Shown here: positions 35,251 through 44,315 of the stretch, piece by piece | Numbering within the stretch: the stretch's first letter is position 1 | How the letters are laid out: every line of letters starts with the position of its first letter | Assembly (NCBI RefSeq): GCF_000262045.1 | Contig: NZ_AJVF01000013.1 | Location: 558,001-622,000 of the forward strand | Source of the DNA: Bacillus siamensis KCTC 13613 | GTDB taxonomy: Bacteria > Bacillota > Bacilli > Bacillales > Bacillaceae | Length of the DNA stretch: 64,000 bases | Reading direction: 5' to 3' | The notes under the pieces: model-generated | What the model was told of the DNA's origin: nothing | Seen by the model: the letters and a program-made list of their open reading frames with translations, nothing else | The model's database searches: none | Program-made: the position numbers and the translations under genes

Positions 35251-35473
35251 CTCAGTTCCTCCCTATAACTACTCATAATCATAGCTAATTTAGTAGGGAT
35301 TCGCAAAGGAAGAAAAAGAGAAATCGATTTCATTTGTCTCAATTATGACAAGCCAATAAGACGTACTATACATGATTTCGTGCGCTCGGGCAGAATTAAG
35401 GGGGTTTTCTCTGTGTTTTTTGTAACAAGGCTGTTATAAAATTGTTATCATATGTCTTAAATGTAAGCGTTTC

Positions 35474-35519
35474 AAATAAAAAAGGGAACCTGTTTTTTTA
35501 AAAAAACAGTCCCCTAAGA
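35474..35519 (-). terminator. ykoY terminator
   Basis: On the minus strand GGGGACTGTTTTTTT pairs with AAAAAAACAGGTTCCC (one bulge), followed by TTTTTTATT. The 227 bp between it and sigI hold the sigI control region. Confidence 0.8.
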
Positions 35520-35525
35520 TTCCTT

Positions 35526-36308
35526 TTATGCGTGTTCTCTTTCCGCCGATGCCGCGTCCTGCTCTATTTGTTTTCTTCCTGACATAAACCATCCGCAAAC
35601 CGCAATGGCTGCCAAAACCGTCCAGAAAATGATTTTCCAAGCCGCAGAATGAATAACATCCGCCGGAATTACGCCGAGTTCCTCATGAGCCAGAGTATAA
35701 AGAGCGAGCTTCACGCCTACCCACCCGACAATAACAAATGCCGCCGTTTCAAGGCTCGGTCTGGTTTTTAATAAGGAAACAAACATAGACGCCGCAAAGC
35801 GCATGATGATTAAACCGATAACACCGCCGGCTAAAATAACGAGAAACTGACCGCCATCCAAGCCGCCAATGGCAGGAAGCGGCGTTTCCGGAAGCGTTAC
35901 GGCAAGCGCGACCGCCGCTAAAATGGAGTCAACGGCAAAAGCGATGTCAGCCAGCTCCACTTTCAATACAGTCTGCCAAAATCCGCTCTCTTTCTGCGTT
36001 TTCTGCTCTGTGCTATGTTTGAATACATACCGCTTCAGCAAATGACTGACCGCGATGTAAAGGAGATATAAGGCGCCCAGGGCCTGAACCTGCCAGACAT
36101 TCACCAGAAAAGAAATGGCAAACAGCGACCCGAAACGCAAAATAAATGCGCCCGCCAATCCGTAAAATAAAGCCTTCTTCCTTTGTTTTTCCGGAAGATG
36201 CTTCACCATCACAGCCATCACCAGCGCATTATCCGCCGCTAAAATCCCTTCCAGCCCGATTAAAACGAGAAGAACCCATCCATACTCCAATAATAATGCA
36301 AAGTCCAA
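35526..36308 (-). CDS. ykoY: TerC-family membrane protein YkoY (probable Mn2+ exporter)
   Basis: This 260-residue protein has about eight membrane segments and the TerC signature: GLEGILAADNALVMAVMV with the conserved Asp/Asn, and a second ELADIAFAVDSILAAVAL. TerC proteins of Bacillus carry manganese out of the cell, possibly to metallate exported enzymes. The start is a TTG 6 nt after GGAGGG; a nearer ATG is out of frame. Controlled by the yybP-ykoY riboswitch just upstream. Confidence 0.9.
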   Translation of the reverse strand: MDFALLLEYGWVLLVLIGLEGILAADNALVMAVMVKHLPEKQRKKALFYGLAGAFILRFGSLFAISFLVNVWQVQALGALYLLYIAVSHLLKRYVFKHSTEQKTQKESGFWQTVLKVELADIAFAVDSILAAVALAVTLPETPLPAIGGLDGGQFLVILAGGVIGLIIMRFAASMFVSLLKTRPSLETAAFVIVGWVGVKLALYTLAHEELGVIPADVIHSAAWKIIFWTVLAAIAVCGWFMSGRKQIEQDAASAEREHA

Positions 36309-36363
36309 TCCATTCCCTCCGTTTCATTTCTATCATCCGAGCTTATACCGGCGTTTTTTTACG

Positions 36364-36401
36364 CAAAAAAGACCTTTGCCGATATAAGGCAAAGGTCTTG
36401 C
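36364..36401 (-). terminator. Mn-controlled terminator before ykoY
   Basis: On the minus strand GACCTTTGCC pairs with GGCAAAGGTC around TTATATC, followed by TTTTTTG. Expression platform of the riboswitch. Confidence 0.88.
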
Positions 36402-36505
36402 TAGACATGAATGATTGGCATGCCAACAAAGCCGATGGATATGATCCATGAATTGACGACTTTGTTTCCGGAACATCCGGACGCTACTCCCCTTTGGGAT
36501 TTCAA
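36402..36505 (-). promoter_or_regulatory. yybP-ykoY (manganese) riboswitch
   Basis: On the minus strand CAAAGGGGAGTAGCGT is the family's conserved 5' block, and the 3' part carries GCCGGTTTG-like and CATG(T)CTAGCAAGACC segments. Position before ykoY fits the founding member of the class. Mn2+ should stabilise the aptamer and turn the gene on. Confidence 0.9.
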
Positions 36506-36552
36506 GAAATATTTTGTTTATACGCTCATGATAAAGCCTGTTTCATCATTTG

Positions 36553-37188
36553 TCAACGCTTAACTTTTTTAACAAATTGAGAAATTTTTTCTGTTTTATC
36601 CCGATGCTTTCCTCTCTTTAAAAGCAGATAAAAGACAAGAAGCAAGACAATGAATATACCGAGCGGCAGCATATATTGATCAAGAATGGAACCGACGCTT
36701 TTCCAATTTTCCCCGAGCTTCATTCCGAGGTATACGTAAACAAACGTAATCGGGAGCATCACTGCATATGTATAAAGAGAAAACACCCAGACATTCATTT
36801 TCGCAATTCCGCACGGCAGAGAAATCAGCGTCCTGACCCCCGGTATAAAACGGCCGCTGAACGCTACCAAACCTCCGTGTTTCTGAAAGAAATGGTCTGA
36901 TTTCTGAAGAGATTCGGGCTTTATCCATATATACTTTCCATACTTCAGCAAAAACGGCCGGCCCCCCAGCCTTCCGATTCCATATAAGACCAGCGGACCC
37001 GAAACACCGCCGAGCGATCCGGCAATCACGGCTCCGGCAAGCGTCATATCCCCTTTTGACACCCAGTAGCCTGCAAGCGGAAGTACAATTTCCGCCGGGA
37101 TGAATTCTATACTCAGCGCCAAAAAAATTCCGGCGTAGGATAAGCTTTTAAACGCTTCTATTATTGATATGATAAAACCTTCGATGAT
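36553..37188 (-). CDS. ykoX: DedA-family membrane protein (YkoX-like), non-canonical start
   Basis: This is a DedA/SNARE-associated protein, a probable lipid carrier flippase, with about five membrane segments. It has the family block SIEFIPAEIVLPLAGYWVS, FSGRFIPGVRTLISLPCG, and MNVWVFSLYTYAVMLPITFVYVYLG. The first ATG/GTG/TTG in frame is the TTG at 37122, but it removes the expected first helix and has no ribosome-binding site. The frame stays open upstream to a TAA at 37191-37189. The very next codon, ATC at 37188, sits 6 nt after GGAG. From there the product reads IIEGFIISIIEAFKSLSYAG, a normal DedA N-terminus. I give the extended gene, with its start uncertain. Confidence 0.8.
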   Translation of the reverse strand: MIEGFIISIIEAFKSLSYAGIFLALSIEFIPAEIVLPLAGYWVSKGDMTLAGAVIAGSLGGVSGPLVLYGIGRLGGRPFLLKYGKYIWIKPESLQKSDHFFQKHGGLVAFSGRFIPGVRTLISLPCGIAKMNVWVFSLYTYAVMLPITFVYVYLGMKLGENWKSVGSILDQYMLPLGIFIVLLLVFYLLLKRGKHRDKTEKISQFVKKVKR

Positions 37189-37322
37189 TTATCACTCCAG
37201 GCATTTGTATTCTGAATCTTAAGAAGCATTTTAACACAAAACCTCGAAACTGAAATATTTTTATGCCGCGCCGATATAAATGAGGATCGTTTCAGATCGG
37301 TAGTAGTAGGAGGAATCATCTT

Positions 37323-39728
37323 TTGGAATTACATGTACAATACAATGTCCCGCTTGTCGGGCTATCCATCCTGATTGCTTGTCTGGCGGCGTTTACTTCA
37401 CTTGAAATTTCCAGAAAAATAACGCTCAAAACGGGGATTCACAGTAAGCTGTGGCTGTTTGCGGGTTCAGTTATCATGGGTTTCGGCATATGGTCAATGC
37501 ACTTTGTCGGAATGCTTGCCGTTTATATGAACATGCATATGAATTATGAAGCTGTGCCGATGTTCTTTTCTGCAGCCGCCGCGATTTCCGGATCTTTTGC
37601 GGCTTTATACATTGTCAGCCGGAGAATCTTAACATTCAGCCGGCTGATTACCGGATCTGTTTTTATGGGCGCGGGAATTTCTCTCATGCATTACATGGGA
37701 ATGTCGGCCATTTCCCGGGTAATGATTATGTATAATCCCTTTTTGTTCTGTATGTCTATTCTGATTGCCATGGCTTCTTCTTTCATTTCGCTGAAAGTAT
37801 TTTTCGGTTTGGCAGCGAAAAAACCGACGGAACCTTTTACTTTTCACAAAATCATCGGTTCTGTTTTCATGGGCGCGGCCGTTTCAGGGATGCATTATAC
37901 CGGAATGATGGCTGCCTCATTTTATGAAGACATGAGAAAGCCGGAAAACGATATGGAAATTCATTCGTTTCATTGGTCCGTTTTTATTACGCTGATCATC
38001 TTTTGTTTTCAGATGTTATTGTTTTTCAGCTCACATTTCGATCGTCAGTTCTTCCGCCACAATGAACGGATGAAAGACCATGAACAGCGGTTCCAATCAT
38101 TAATCAATCATAATATTGACCCTATTTTCATCCTATCTCCTGACGGTAAAATTCTTTACTCTAATGAAGCAGGAGCCGAGATGAAACACAATTTCGGACT
38201 GGACAGCCAAAATTGGCGCAGGCATATCAGCAGACAGCTGAAAACCTATTTTAAACAGGTAAAAAAAGAACAGCAGGCCCTGCATATTGATGCTGATCTG
38301 AAAACAGACATCGGCTTATTTTATATTAATGTTACCTTTATCCCCGTTTTGGTCGATAACGGACTGGACAGTGTATATGTCATCTGCAAAGACATGACCA
38401 AACAGCGGAAAGCCGAGAAGGACATTCACCGTATGGCGCATTATGATTCTTTGACAGACCTGCCGAACCGCCGGCATGCCGTTCAGCGGTTGACAGAAGT
38501 TCTGGAAAGAGATCATTCATTCGGACGCTTGACCGTTGTGTTCTTTCTCGATTTAAATCGGTTTAAAATTATTAACGATGCGCTCGGGCACAATGCCGGA
38601 GACGGACTTCTTCAATCAGCGGCTCAGAGGCTCTCCTCCATCATCCCGGATAATGGTTTTATCGCCCGTCTTGGCGGTGATGAATTTATTATTATTTTAA
38701 CTGACGTCCCTTCTGAGAACGATGACATTGATGATTTAGCAAAACAGATCATCCTGCAGTTCGAAAAACCGTTTACCATTCAGGAGCATGAGCTGATCAC
38801 CTCCGTCAGCATCGGAATCGCTGTCTCTCCAAAAGACGGGTCGGACGGGATGGAACTGATGAAAAAAGCCGATATGGCGATGTACGCCTGTAAAGACCGA
38901 AACAAAAGCAAATACAAATATTACTCTGCCCAAATCGGAGAAAAAGAAGCGAAAAAGCTTCGGCTTGAGATGGAGCTGAGAGAAGCGATTGAGAAAAAAA
39001 GGTTCGTCCTTCATTATCAGCCTCAATACAGCTCTTCTGATCAGCTCATCACGGGAGCTGAAGCGCTTCTGAGAGTGGCCGGCGCGGATGGGAAACTGAA
39101 GAATCCCGGAGACTTTATTCAGGCCGCCGAAGAAACCGGGCTGATTATTGACCTCGGCAAATGGATCATTACCGAGGCGTGCCGGCAGGCGAAGGAGTGG
39201 CATGAAAAAGGATACCACCTTCCAGTCGCCATTAATATTTCGGCCAAACAGTTTCAATCAGAAGAACTGGTTCCGTTTATTCAGAAAACACTTTCCCATT
39301 ACAAGCTTCCTCCCCGGCTGCTTGAAGCAGAAGTGACCGAAAGCATGACAATGGAGGATCACGAGCACAGCAAAAAAGTGCTTACCGCACTAACTGAGCT
39401 GGGAATCAGTGTAAGCATCGATGATTTCGGAACGGGTCACAGTTCTCTCAGCTACTTGAAGGACTTTCCGATTCACAGATTGAAAATAGATAAATCATTT
39501 ATAGATGATCTCCAGACACATCCTAAATCTGCGCAGATCACCGGCGCCATTATTGCCATGGGCCATCAGCTTTCTCTTCTAGTCGTTGCTGAAGGGGTTG
39601 AAACGGCGATGCAAAAAAAGATTTTAGATGAAAAAGGATGCGATTTTCTTCAGGGATACTATTTCAGCAGGCCATTGCCTCCTGAGGAGATTGAACGGCT
39701 CCTCAATGAAGCGCCGCGCCACCCATAA
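37323..39728 (+). CDS. dgcW: MHYT-PAS-GGDEF-EAL cyclic-di-GMP protein (DgcW/YkoW)
   Basis: This 801-residue protein makes or breaks c-di-GMP. Seven N-terminal membrane segments carry three MHYT-type motifs (MHFVGM, MHYMGM, MHYTGM), thought to bind a metal and sense oxygen or NO. A PAS domain follows (near 265-360), then GGDEF with an intact active site LGGDEFIIIL, and an EAL domain with EALLRV and DDFGTGHSSL. Both catalytic signatures look complete, though the B. subtilis protein is described mainly as a cyclase. The start is TTG, 10 nt after AGGAGG. Confidence 0.92.
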   Translation: MELHVQYNVPLVGLSILIACLAAFTSLEISRKITLKTGIHSKLWLFAGSVIMGFGIWSMHFVGMLAVYMNMHMNYEAVPMFFSAAAAISGSFAALYIVSRRILTFSRLITGSVFMGAGISLMHYMGMSAISRVMIMYNPFLFCMSILIAMASSFISLKVFFGLAAKKPTEPFTFHKIIGSVFMGAAVSGMHYTGMMAASFYEDMRKPENDMEIHSFHWSVFITLIIFCFQMLLFFSSHFDRQFFRHNERMKDHEQRFQSLINHNIDPIFILSPDGKILYSNEAGAEMKHNFGLDSQNWRRHISRQLKTYFKQVKKEQQALHIDADLKTDIGLFYINVTFIPVLVDNGLDSVYVICKDMTKQRKAEKDIHRMAHYDSLTDLPNRRHAVQRLTEVLERDHSFGRLTVVFFLDLNRFKIINDALGHNAGDGLLQSAAQRLSSIIPDNGFIARLGGDEFIIILTDVPSENDDIDDLAKQIILQFEKPFTIQEHELITSVSIGIAVSPKDGSDGMELMKKADMAMYACKDRNKSKYKYYSAQIGEKEAKKLRLEMELREAIEKKRFVLHYQPQYSSSDQLITGAEALLRVAGADGKLKNPGDFIQAAEETGLIIDLGKWIITEACRQAKEWHEKGYHLPVAINISAKQFQSEELVPFIQKTLSHYKLPPRLLEAEVTESMTMEDHEHSKKVLTALTELGISVSIDDFGTGHSSLSYLKDFPIHRLKIDKSFIDDLQTHPKSAQITGAIIAMGHQLSLLVVAEGVETAMQKKILDEKGCDFLQGYYFSRPLPPEEIERLLNEAPRHP

Positions 39729-39787
39729 GTTTCTACACATGGAACGGACCCGATTATCCACAATAAAGAAAAAAGGAGTTTTTATTC

Positions 39788-40669
39788 ATGCACACGATGT
39801 GGAAGGGTTCGATCAGTTTCGGCCTCGTCAATATCCCGGTCAAGCTCTTTGCGGCCACTGAAGATAAAGATATAAAATTCCGCAGTCTTCATAAAGAAGA
39901 TCATGCGCCGATTAAATACGAAAAGATCTGTACCGGGTGTGAAAAGAGTCTGGAGCCGGATGAAATCGCTAAAGGCTATGAGTATGTAAAGGGAAAATAC
40001 GTCATTTTGACAGACGAAGACCTGAAAGACGTAAAACAGGAACACGAAGAAAAAGCGGTTGAGATTGTTGACTTTGTCCAGCTGCAAGAGATTGATCCGA
40101 TTTATTTTAACCGGTCTTATTATGTCGGCCCTGGAGACAACGGCACAAAAGCCTATACACTTTTGCGGGAAGCGCTGAGGACGACCGGTAAAATCGGGAT
40201 TGCCTCTATTACGATCCGTTCTAAGCAGCAGCTTGCGATTCTTCGGGTGTATGACAACTGCATCGTGATGGAATCCATTCATTATCCGGATGAAGTCAGA
40301 AACGCCGGACATGTGCCAGGCGTTCCGGAGCAGACAGCCGTTAATGAAAAAGAGCTGCAGACGGCGATTACGTTAATTAATGAGCTGACAACCGAGTTTG
40401 AGCCAGAGCAATACGAAGACACATACCGGAAAGCCCTTCTCGCCAAAATTAATGATAAGCTTGAACATGAAGAAGCGGGCGTAACACCGGCTGCTGCCGG
40501 CCCGCGCGAAGATGTCATTGATCTTGTCAGCGCCCTTCAGGCAAGCATCGACCGGACGAAGCGGCCGAATCGCGAGCAGGCTGCACCGGCACGGACAAAA
40601 GACGCCGCACCTGCAGGCGGCGAAGGCAAAAAGCGGAAGACGACCAGACAAAAAGCCGGAACGTCTTAA
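39788..40669 (+). CDS. ykoV: Ku DNA end-binding protein YkoV (NHEJ)
   Basis: This 293-residue bacterial Ku forms a ring on broken DNA ends and recruits LigD. The start MHTMWKGSISFGLVNIPVKL is diagnostic. The core barrel (LHKEDHAPIKYEKICTGCEK) and bridge follow, and the C-terminus is basic and disordered (PNREQAAPARTKDAA..., KKRKTTRQKA), typical for DNA threading. AAAGGAG precedes the ATG. Two nt separate it from ligD, so the pair is coupled. It acts during spore germination in B. subtilis. Confidence 0.95.
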   Translation: MHTMWKGSISFGLVNIPVKLFAATEDKDIKFRSLHKEDHAPIKYEKICTGCEKSLEPDEIAKGYEYVKGKYVILTDEDLKDVKQEHEEKAVEIVDFVQLQEIDPIYFNRSYYVGPGDNGTKAYTLLREALRTTGKIGIASITIRSKQQLAILRVYDNCIVMESIHYPDEVRNAGHVPGVPEQTAVNEKELQTAITLINELTTEFEPEQYEDTYRKALLAKINDKLEHEEAGVTPAAAGPREDVIDLVSALQASIDRTKRPNREQAAPARTKDAAPAGGEGKKRKTTRQKAGTS

Positions 40670-40671
40670 TC

Positions 40672-42507
40672 ATGGTGCTGACGATGCAGCCGATTTTGAC
40701 CTCTTCACCGCCCATAGGCAGTGAGTGGCGCTATGAGGTAAAGTATGACGGATTCCGCTGTCTTCTCCGCATAGACGAAAGCGGCGTCACATTGACCAGC
40801 AGAAACGGCCAGACGCTGACGAATCAATTTCCGGAAATCACGGCTTTTGCGGCACGGTGTTTTCAGCACATGAAAGACCGGTTCCCCATTACGCTTGACG
40901 GAGAGCTTGTCTATTTAATCAATCCGTACAGAGCGGACTTTGAACATATTCAAATCCGCGGGCGTTTAAAACGGGCAGAAGCCATTGAAACCACCGCCCA
41001 TAGACGGCCGTGCCGCTTTCTGGCATTTGATCTCTTAGTTCTGGAAGGTGCCGGCATCGTCTCATTGCCGTATGTGAAGCGGAAGCGCGCCCTTTTCAAA
41101 CTGTTTGAAGAAGCCAATCTTCCGAAAAGCCCCCATCACTTAGCGGAGGAAGCGATTCAGTACATTCCAGAGCACACTGACTTTGAAGCGCTCTGGGACA
41201 AGGTCGTCCGGTATGACGGAGAAGGAATAGTAGCAAAAAAAGCATCAAGCGGCTGGGCGGAAAATAAACGGTCTCCCGACTGGCAGAAGTATAAACATAT
41301 GAAAACGGCTCACGTGCTATTAACCGGGTTTAATCCGAAGAACGGGTATGTGACGGCCTCGGTATTAAAAGACGGCACCATTGTCCCGATCGCTTCCGTT
41401 TCCCACGGCATGCAGGCGGAAGAAAAAAACGCCGTCAGAACCATTATGGAGACTCACGGCAAAAAACAAAAAAGCGGCGAGTATATACTTGAGCCTTCCA
41501 TCTGTATGACCGTGCAGTATTTAACCATATTGCAGGACACGCTGCGTGAAGTGTCTTTTGTTTCTTTTAAGTTTGAAATGGATTGGACTGAATGTACGTA
41601 TCAGCAGCTTATCCTCCGTTCTAAAACGCTGCCGCCGAAACTGCAGTTCACAAGCCTGGACAAGACCGTTTTTAAGAAGGCTGAAAAAAAGAAAGAGGAT
41701 TTCCTTTGCTATATGGTGAAGATGAGCGATTTTCTTATACCCTTTCTCAAAGATCGGGCCGTCACGGTGATCCGTTATCCGCATGGGGCGCCGGGCGAAT
41801 CTTTTTTTCAAAAAAACAAACCGGATTACACACCGGACTTTGTCTCAAGCGTATTTGACGGGAGCCACGAACACATCGTATGCAGCAGCATACCGTCTCT
41901 TTTATGGCTCGCCAATCAGCTGGCGCTGGAATTTCACGTTCCGTTTCAGACCGTGCATTCTGAAAGGCCCGCAGAAATCGTCATTGACCTTGATCCTCCG
42001 TCAAGGAACGATTTTCCTATGGCCGTGGAGGCGGCGCATGTGCTGAAACAGCTGTTTGACTCATTCAGCATTACATCATTCCCGAAACTTTCCGGGAATA
42101 AAGGCATTCAGCTCTACATCCCGCTTTCACCGGAAGCATTCACCTATGAGGAGACCCGCGCGTTCACAATGCTCATCGCCGATTATTGCGTCAGGACGCG
42201 TCCGGATCTTTTTACGACAGAGCGGTTTATCAAAAACCGAAACGGCAGGCTCTACCTTGATTATTTGCAGCATGCCGAAGGAAAAACGATCATCGCTCCT
42301 TATTCGACCCGGGGCAATGAACTAGGAACGGTTGCCGCCCCTCTTTATTGGAACGAAGTCAACTCCTCTTTAACACCCGATGATTATACGATTGATACAG
42401 TGGTGAATCGGGTCAGGACAGAGGGAGATCCGTTTTATGATTTTTACCGGAATCCGCAGGACGGCCCGCTTTCAAACGTGCTTGAGCAAATCAAGAGAAA
42501 GAGCTGA
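40672..42507 (+). CDS. ligD: Bifunctional NHEJ ligase-polymerase LigD (YkoU)
   Basis: This 611-residue protein has an N-terminal ATP-dependent ligase domain (adenylated Lys24 in the motif KYDGFR; DGEGIVAKK and WQKYKHMK further on) followed by an OB fold and a C-terminal AEP-type polymerase/primase (DYTPDFV..., IDLDPPSRNDFP, GNKGIQLYIPL). There is no 3'-phosphoesterase domain, as usual in Bacillus. The order ligase then polymerase is the reverse of mycobacteria. It has no obvious ribosome-binding site: translation probably couples to ykoV. Confidence 0.95.
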   Translation: MVLTMQPILTSSPPIGSEWRYEVKYDGFRCLLRIDESGVTLTSRNGQTLTNQFPEITAFAARCFQHMKDRFPITLDGELVYLINPYRADFEHIQIRGRLKRAEAIETTAHRRPCRFLAFDLLVLEGAGIVSLPYVKRKRALFKLFEEANLPKSPHHLAEEAIQYIPEHTDFEALWDKVVRYDGEGIVAKKASSGWAENKRSPDWQKYKHMKTAHVLLTGFNPKNGYVTASVLKDGTIVPIASVSHGMQAEEKNAVRTIMETHGKKQKSGEYILEPSICMTVQYLTILQDTLREVSFVSFKFEMDWTECTYQQLILRSKTLPPKLQFTSLDKTVFKKAEKKKEDFLCYMVKMSDFLIPFLKDRAVTVIRYPHGAPGESFFQKNKPDYTPDFVSSVFDGSHEHIVCSSIPSLLWLANQLALEFHVPFQTVHSERPAEIVIDLDPPSRNDFPMAVEAAHVLKQLFDSFSITSFPKLSGNKGIQLYIPLSPEAFTYEETRAFTMLIADYCVRTRPDLFTTERFIKNRNGRLYLDYLQHAEGKTIIAPYSTRGNELGTVAAPLYWNEVNSSLTPDDYTIDTVVNRVRTEGDPFYDFYRNPQDGPLSNVLEQIKRKS

Positions 42508-42537
42508 CGCTTTTCGTCAGCTCTTTTCAGTCTGATA
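42502..42537. terminator. Bidirectional terminator between ligD and ykoP
   Basis: AAGAGCTGACG pairs with CGTCAGCTCTT around CTTTT. Both genes end in it: the ligD stop lies in the left arm and the ykoP stop in the right arm. Confidence 0.85.
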
Positions 42538-43071
42538 CGTGCACATCAGTTTTTCTTTGGAAATGAATAAATAGCAGGAATAAGGAATGTTTTTGAGGGT
42601 GAGCTGTTTTTCAGTAAAATATAATATCGGAATATGTGCCGCTTTTTTAAACAGCCTGTAGCAGCAGCTGGACGGCTTTATCACATCAAATCCGAGTCTT
42701 GCCGCCCCTTTATGAAGCATCGTAATGCCGACGACGCCTTTAATCTCGTCTTTCCGTTTATGCTGATTAATATAATCAGCTAAATGAGGCATGGATTGAT
42801 AAACCTTTTGATATAGCATAATCCCCCTTCTGACCGCGCTTTCAATAGGCTGCAGCTCTTTCAGGAGTTTGACGTTATGAAGATGAATCTTGACTAACAC
42901 GTCATTTTTTTTAATTCTGGTTCCGTCGCTCAGGATGACCTCTTTCCCTTTATATCTTGTCAAACGAACGCGGAATACATTCGATTGCTGTTTATCAATC
43001 AGCGTCAGCCGGGTAAAGAAGAAATAAAGCGGATCAAGTAAGTACCATATAGTCAGCAGACAGCTTCTCAC
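42517..43071 (-). CDS. ykoP: YkoP-like protein of unknown function
   Basis: This 184-residue protein begins with a hydrophobic segment (LLTIWYLLDPLYFFFTRL), then VFRVRLTRYKGKEVILSDGTRIKKNDVLVKIHLHN. It may be peripheral to the membrane. A domain of this type sits in B. subtilis YkoP and next to polysaccharide deacetylase or sugar-transfer genes. Its function is not known to me. It is convergent with ligD through a shared terminator. The neighbour ykoN of B. subtilis is absent here. Confidence 0.65.
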   Translation of the reverse strand: MRSCLLTIWYLLDPLYFFFTRLTLIDKQQSNVFRVRLTRYKGKEVILSDGTRIKKNDVLVKIHLHNVKLLKELQPIESAVRRGIMLYQKVYQSMPHLADYINQHKRKDEIKGVVGITMLHKGAARLGFDVIKPSSCCYRLFKKAAHIPILYFTEKQLTLKNIPYSCYLFISKEKLMCTYQTEKS

Positions 43072-43198
43072 ACGTTCACCTTCTTTATATTCAAAGCACT
43101 TTCATATTTTGGCATGGGGCATGTCACATTATGATTGGTAAATAATGATGCCGCCCTGTATCAGCATATGCAAAATCGGCTTCAGGCTCTACCGTCGG

Positions 43199-43234
43199 AC
43201 AGAAAAAAACACTCTCCTTGAAGAAGAGTGTTTG
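43199..43234 (-). terminator. ykoM terminator
   Basis: On the minus strand AAACACTCTTC pairs with GGAGAGTGTTT, followed by TTTTC. The 130 bp to its left before ykoP show no gene. Confidence 0.85.
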
Positions 43235-43247
43235 TATCCGCTTTCTT

Positions 43248-43712
43248 TTAACGGAAAAGCAAGTGCTGGCTGTGAATCCCCGCTTTTTTCAATAAGGCAA
43301 TCAGCTGTTCCTGTTCCTCAGGCATAAGTCCTGAAAACGCTCTCGCAATTCTCAATGAATGAATCGGATAAATTTTGTCTAAATACTCATTTCCTTTATC
43401 AGTTAAATGGGCGTAAACAGACCGTTTGTCCTTCGGGTCTTGTTCTCTGACCAAAAACCCGTTTCTTTCAAGCTTGTCGATGACATAGGTGACATTCCCG
43501 CTGACAAGCAAAAGACGCGACCCGATTTGCTGGAGCTTTTGCGGGCCTCTCGTATACAGCAGCTCCAAAACGGCAAATTCAGTCGGATTAAAACCGTGTT
43601 CTTTACTGTCGCGGATGCTGTGTTCAGATACACTTTTGAAAGCCCTTGCAAAAACTTTGTACAAATTCATCGAACGCATCACTTCTTCTTCATTAAATGA
43701 TAATCTCATCAT
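43248..43712 (-). CDS. ykoM: MarR-family regulator YkoM
   Basis: This 154-residue MarR protein has helix-turn-helix QKLQQIGSRLLLVSGNVTYVIDKLE and wing DPKDKRSVY. It is a close paralogue of MhqR at 13665-14111: the run NPTEFAVLELLY is identical in both and the helix-turn-helix differs at few places. The ligand is unknown. GGGGT precedes the ATG. Monocistronic. Confidence 0.85.
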   Translation of the reverse strand: MMRLSFNEEEVMRSMNLYKVFARAFKSVSEHSIRDSKEHGFNPTEFAVLELLYTRGPQKLQQIGSRLLLVSGNVTYVIDKLERNGFLVREQDPKDKRSVYAHLTDKGNEYLDKIYPIHSLRIARAFSGLMPEEQEQLIALLKKAGIHSQHLLFR

Positions 43713-43829
43713 ATCTACCCCGTATTTAAGATTTTTATAAAAAAATAATGTAAACCCTTACAATTCATAAGAGTCGTTCTTTGTTTTATATTCTATTCGT
43801 GCCGTTTTTCAGAATTCCTTCTTTTTTAT

Positions 43830-43873
43830 ATAAAAAAATACCCTTATACATCATTTAATTTGTATAAGGGTTT
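43830..43873 (-). terminator. ykoL terminator
   Basis: On the minus strand CCCTTATACA (43870-43861) pairs with TGTATAAGGG (43850-43841), followed by TATTTTTTTATA. The stop codon of ykoL lies in the hairpin loop. Confidence 0.85.
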
Positions 43874-44037
43874 CGTTCTTTATAGGGAATGTTCCGGAAA
43901 AAATACGCGTATTCCTTTCTCAGCTCCGTGATTGTCATGGAGTTCAGTATTTCTTTCGTATAGACTCCGATCTGAAGAAGCTTTTTGGAATAATGGTTTC
44001 TCTCTTTGTCCAGTGCATTTTGAAACAAATGACTCAT
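43855..44037 (-). CDS. ykoL: Small stress protein YkoL
   Basis: This 60-residue, Tyr- and Lys-rich helical protein begins SHLFQNALDKERNHYSKKLL. It matches, by length, position and general character, YkoL of B. subtilis, a TnrA-controlled gene of unknown role also called a stress response protein. It follows ykzB on the same strand with 90 bp between, and shares the TnrA-dependent promoter. AGGAGGGCGTC precedes the ATG. Confidence 0.75.
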   Translation of the reverse strand: MSHLFQNALDKERNHYSKKLLQIGVYTKEILNSMTITELRKEYAYFFRNIPYKERNPYTN

Positions 44038-44126
44038 GACGCCCTCCTTTGTTTTCCGTTATTCTATGATCAGAATACCGCTTTTATTTCAATGACGTAT
44101 GAAGCCATTGTAAAACTTATGTGGAA

Positions 44127-44282
44127 TTATGATGTTTTTCGGTAAAGTCCGTTCTGGACAGCTCTGAGCAGCGGAAAAGCATGTTCCCCGGCAATCTGCA
44201 TAAACGTCTCGAGCATTTCATCGCGTTTCATATCTAATTCAATGATTTCTTTTGCCAGCGAAACCGCTTTTTCTTTCTCCAT
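44127..44282 (-). CDS. ykzB: Small protein YkzB
   Basis: A 51-codon minus-strand frame starts at ATG 44282 behind AAGGAT and ends at TAA 44127. The product (MEKEKAVSLAKEIIELDMKR...) is an acidic then basic two-helix protein. Position between ykoL and tnrA, and length, match YkzB of B. subtilis, which is induced by TnrA under nitrogen limitation. Its function is unknown. Confidence 0.75.
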   Translation of the reverse strand: MEKEKAVSLAKEIIELDMKRDEMLETFMQIAGEHAFPLLRAVQNGLYRKTS

Positions 44283-44315
44283 TCATATCCTTCCTCTCAT
44301 TGTATCTGTAAAGTA

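Noticed and set aside
35462-35475. cre-like word TGTAAGCGTTTCAA between sigI and ykoY
   Set aside because: It lacks one base of the 14-bp CcpA consensus and two positions at the 3' end do not fit. It lies between a terminator and the distant sigI start.
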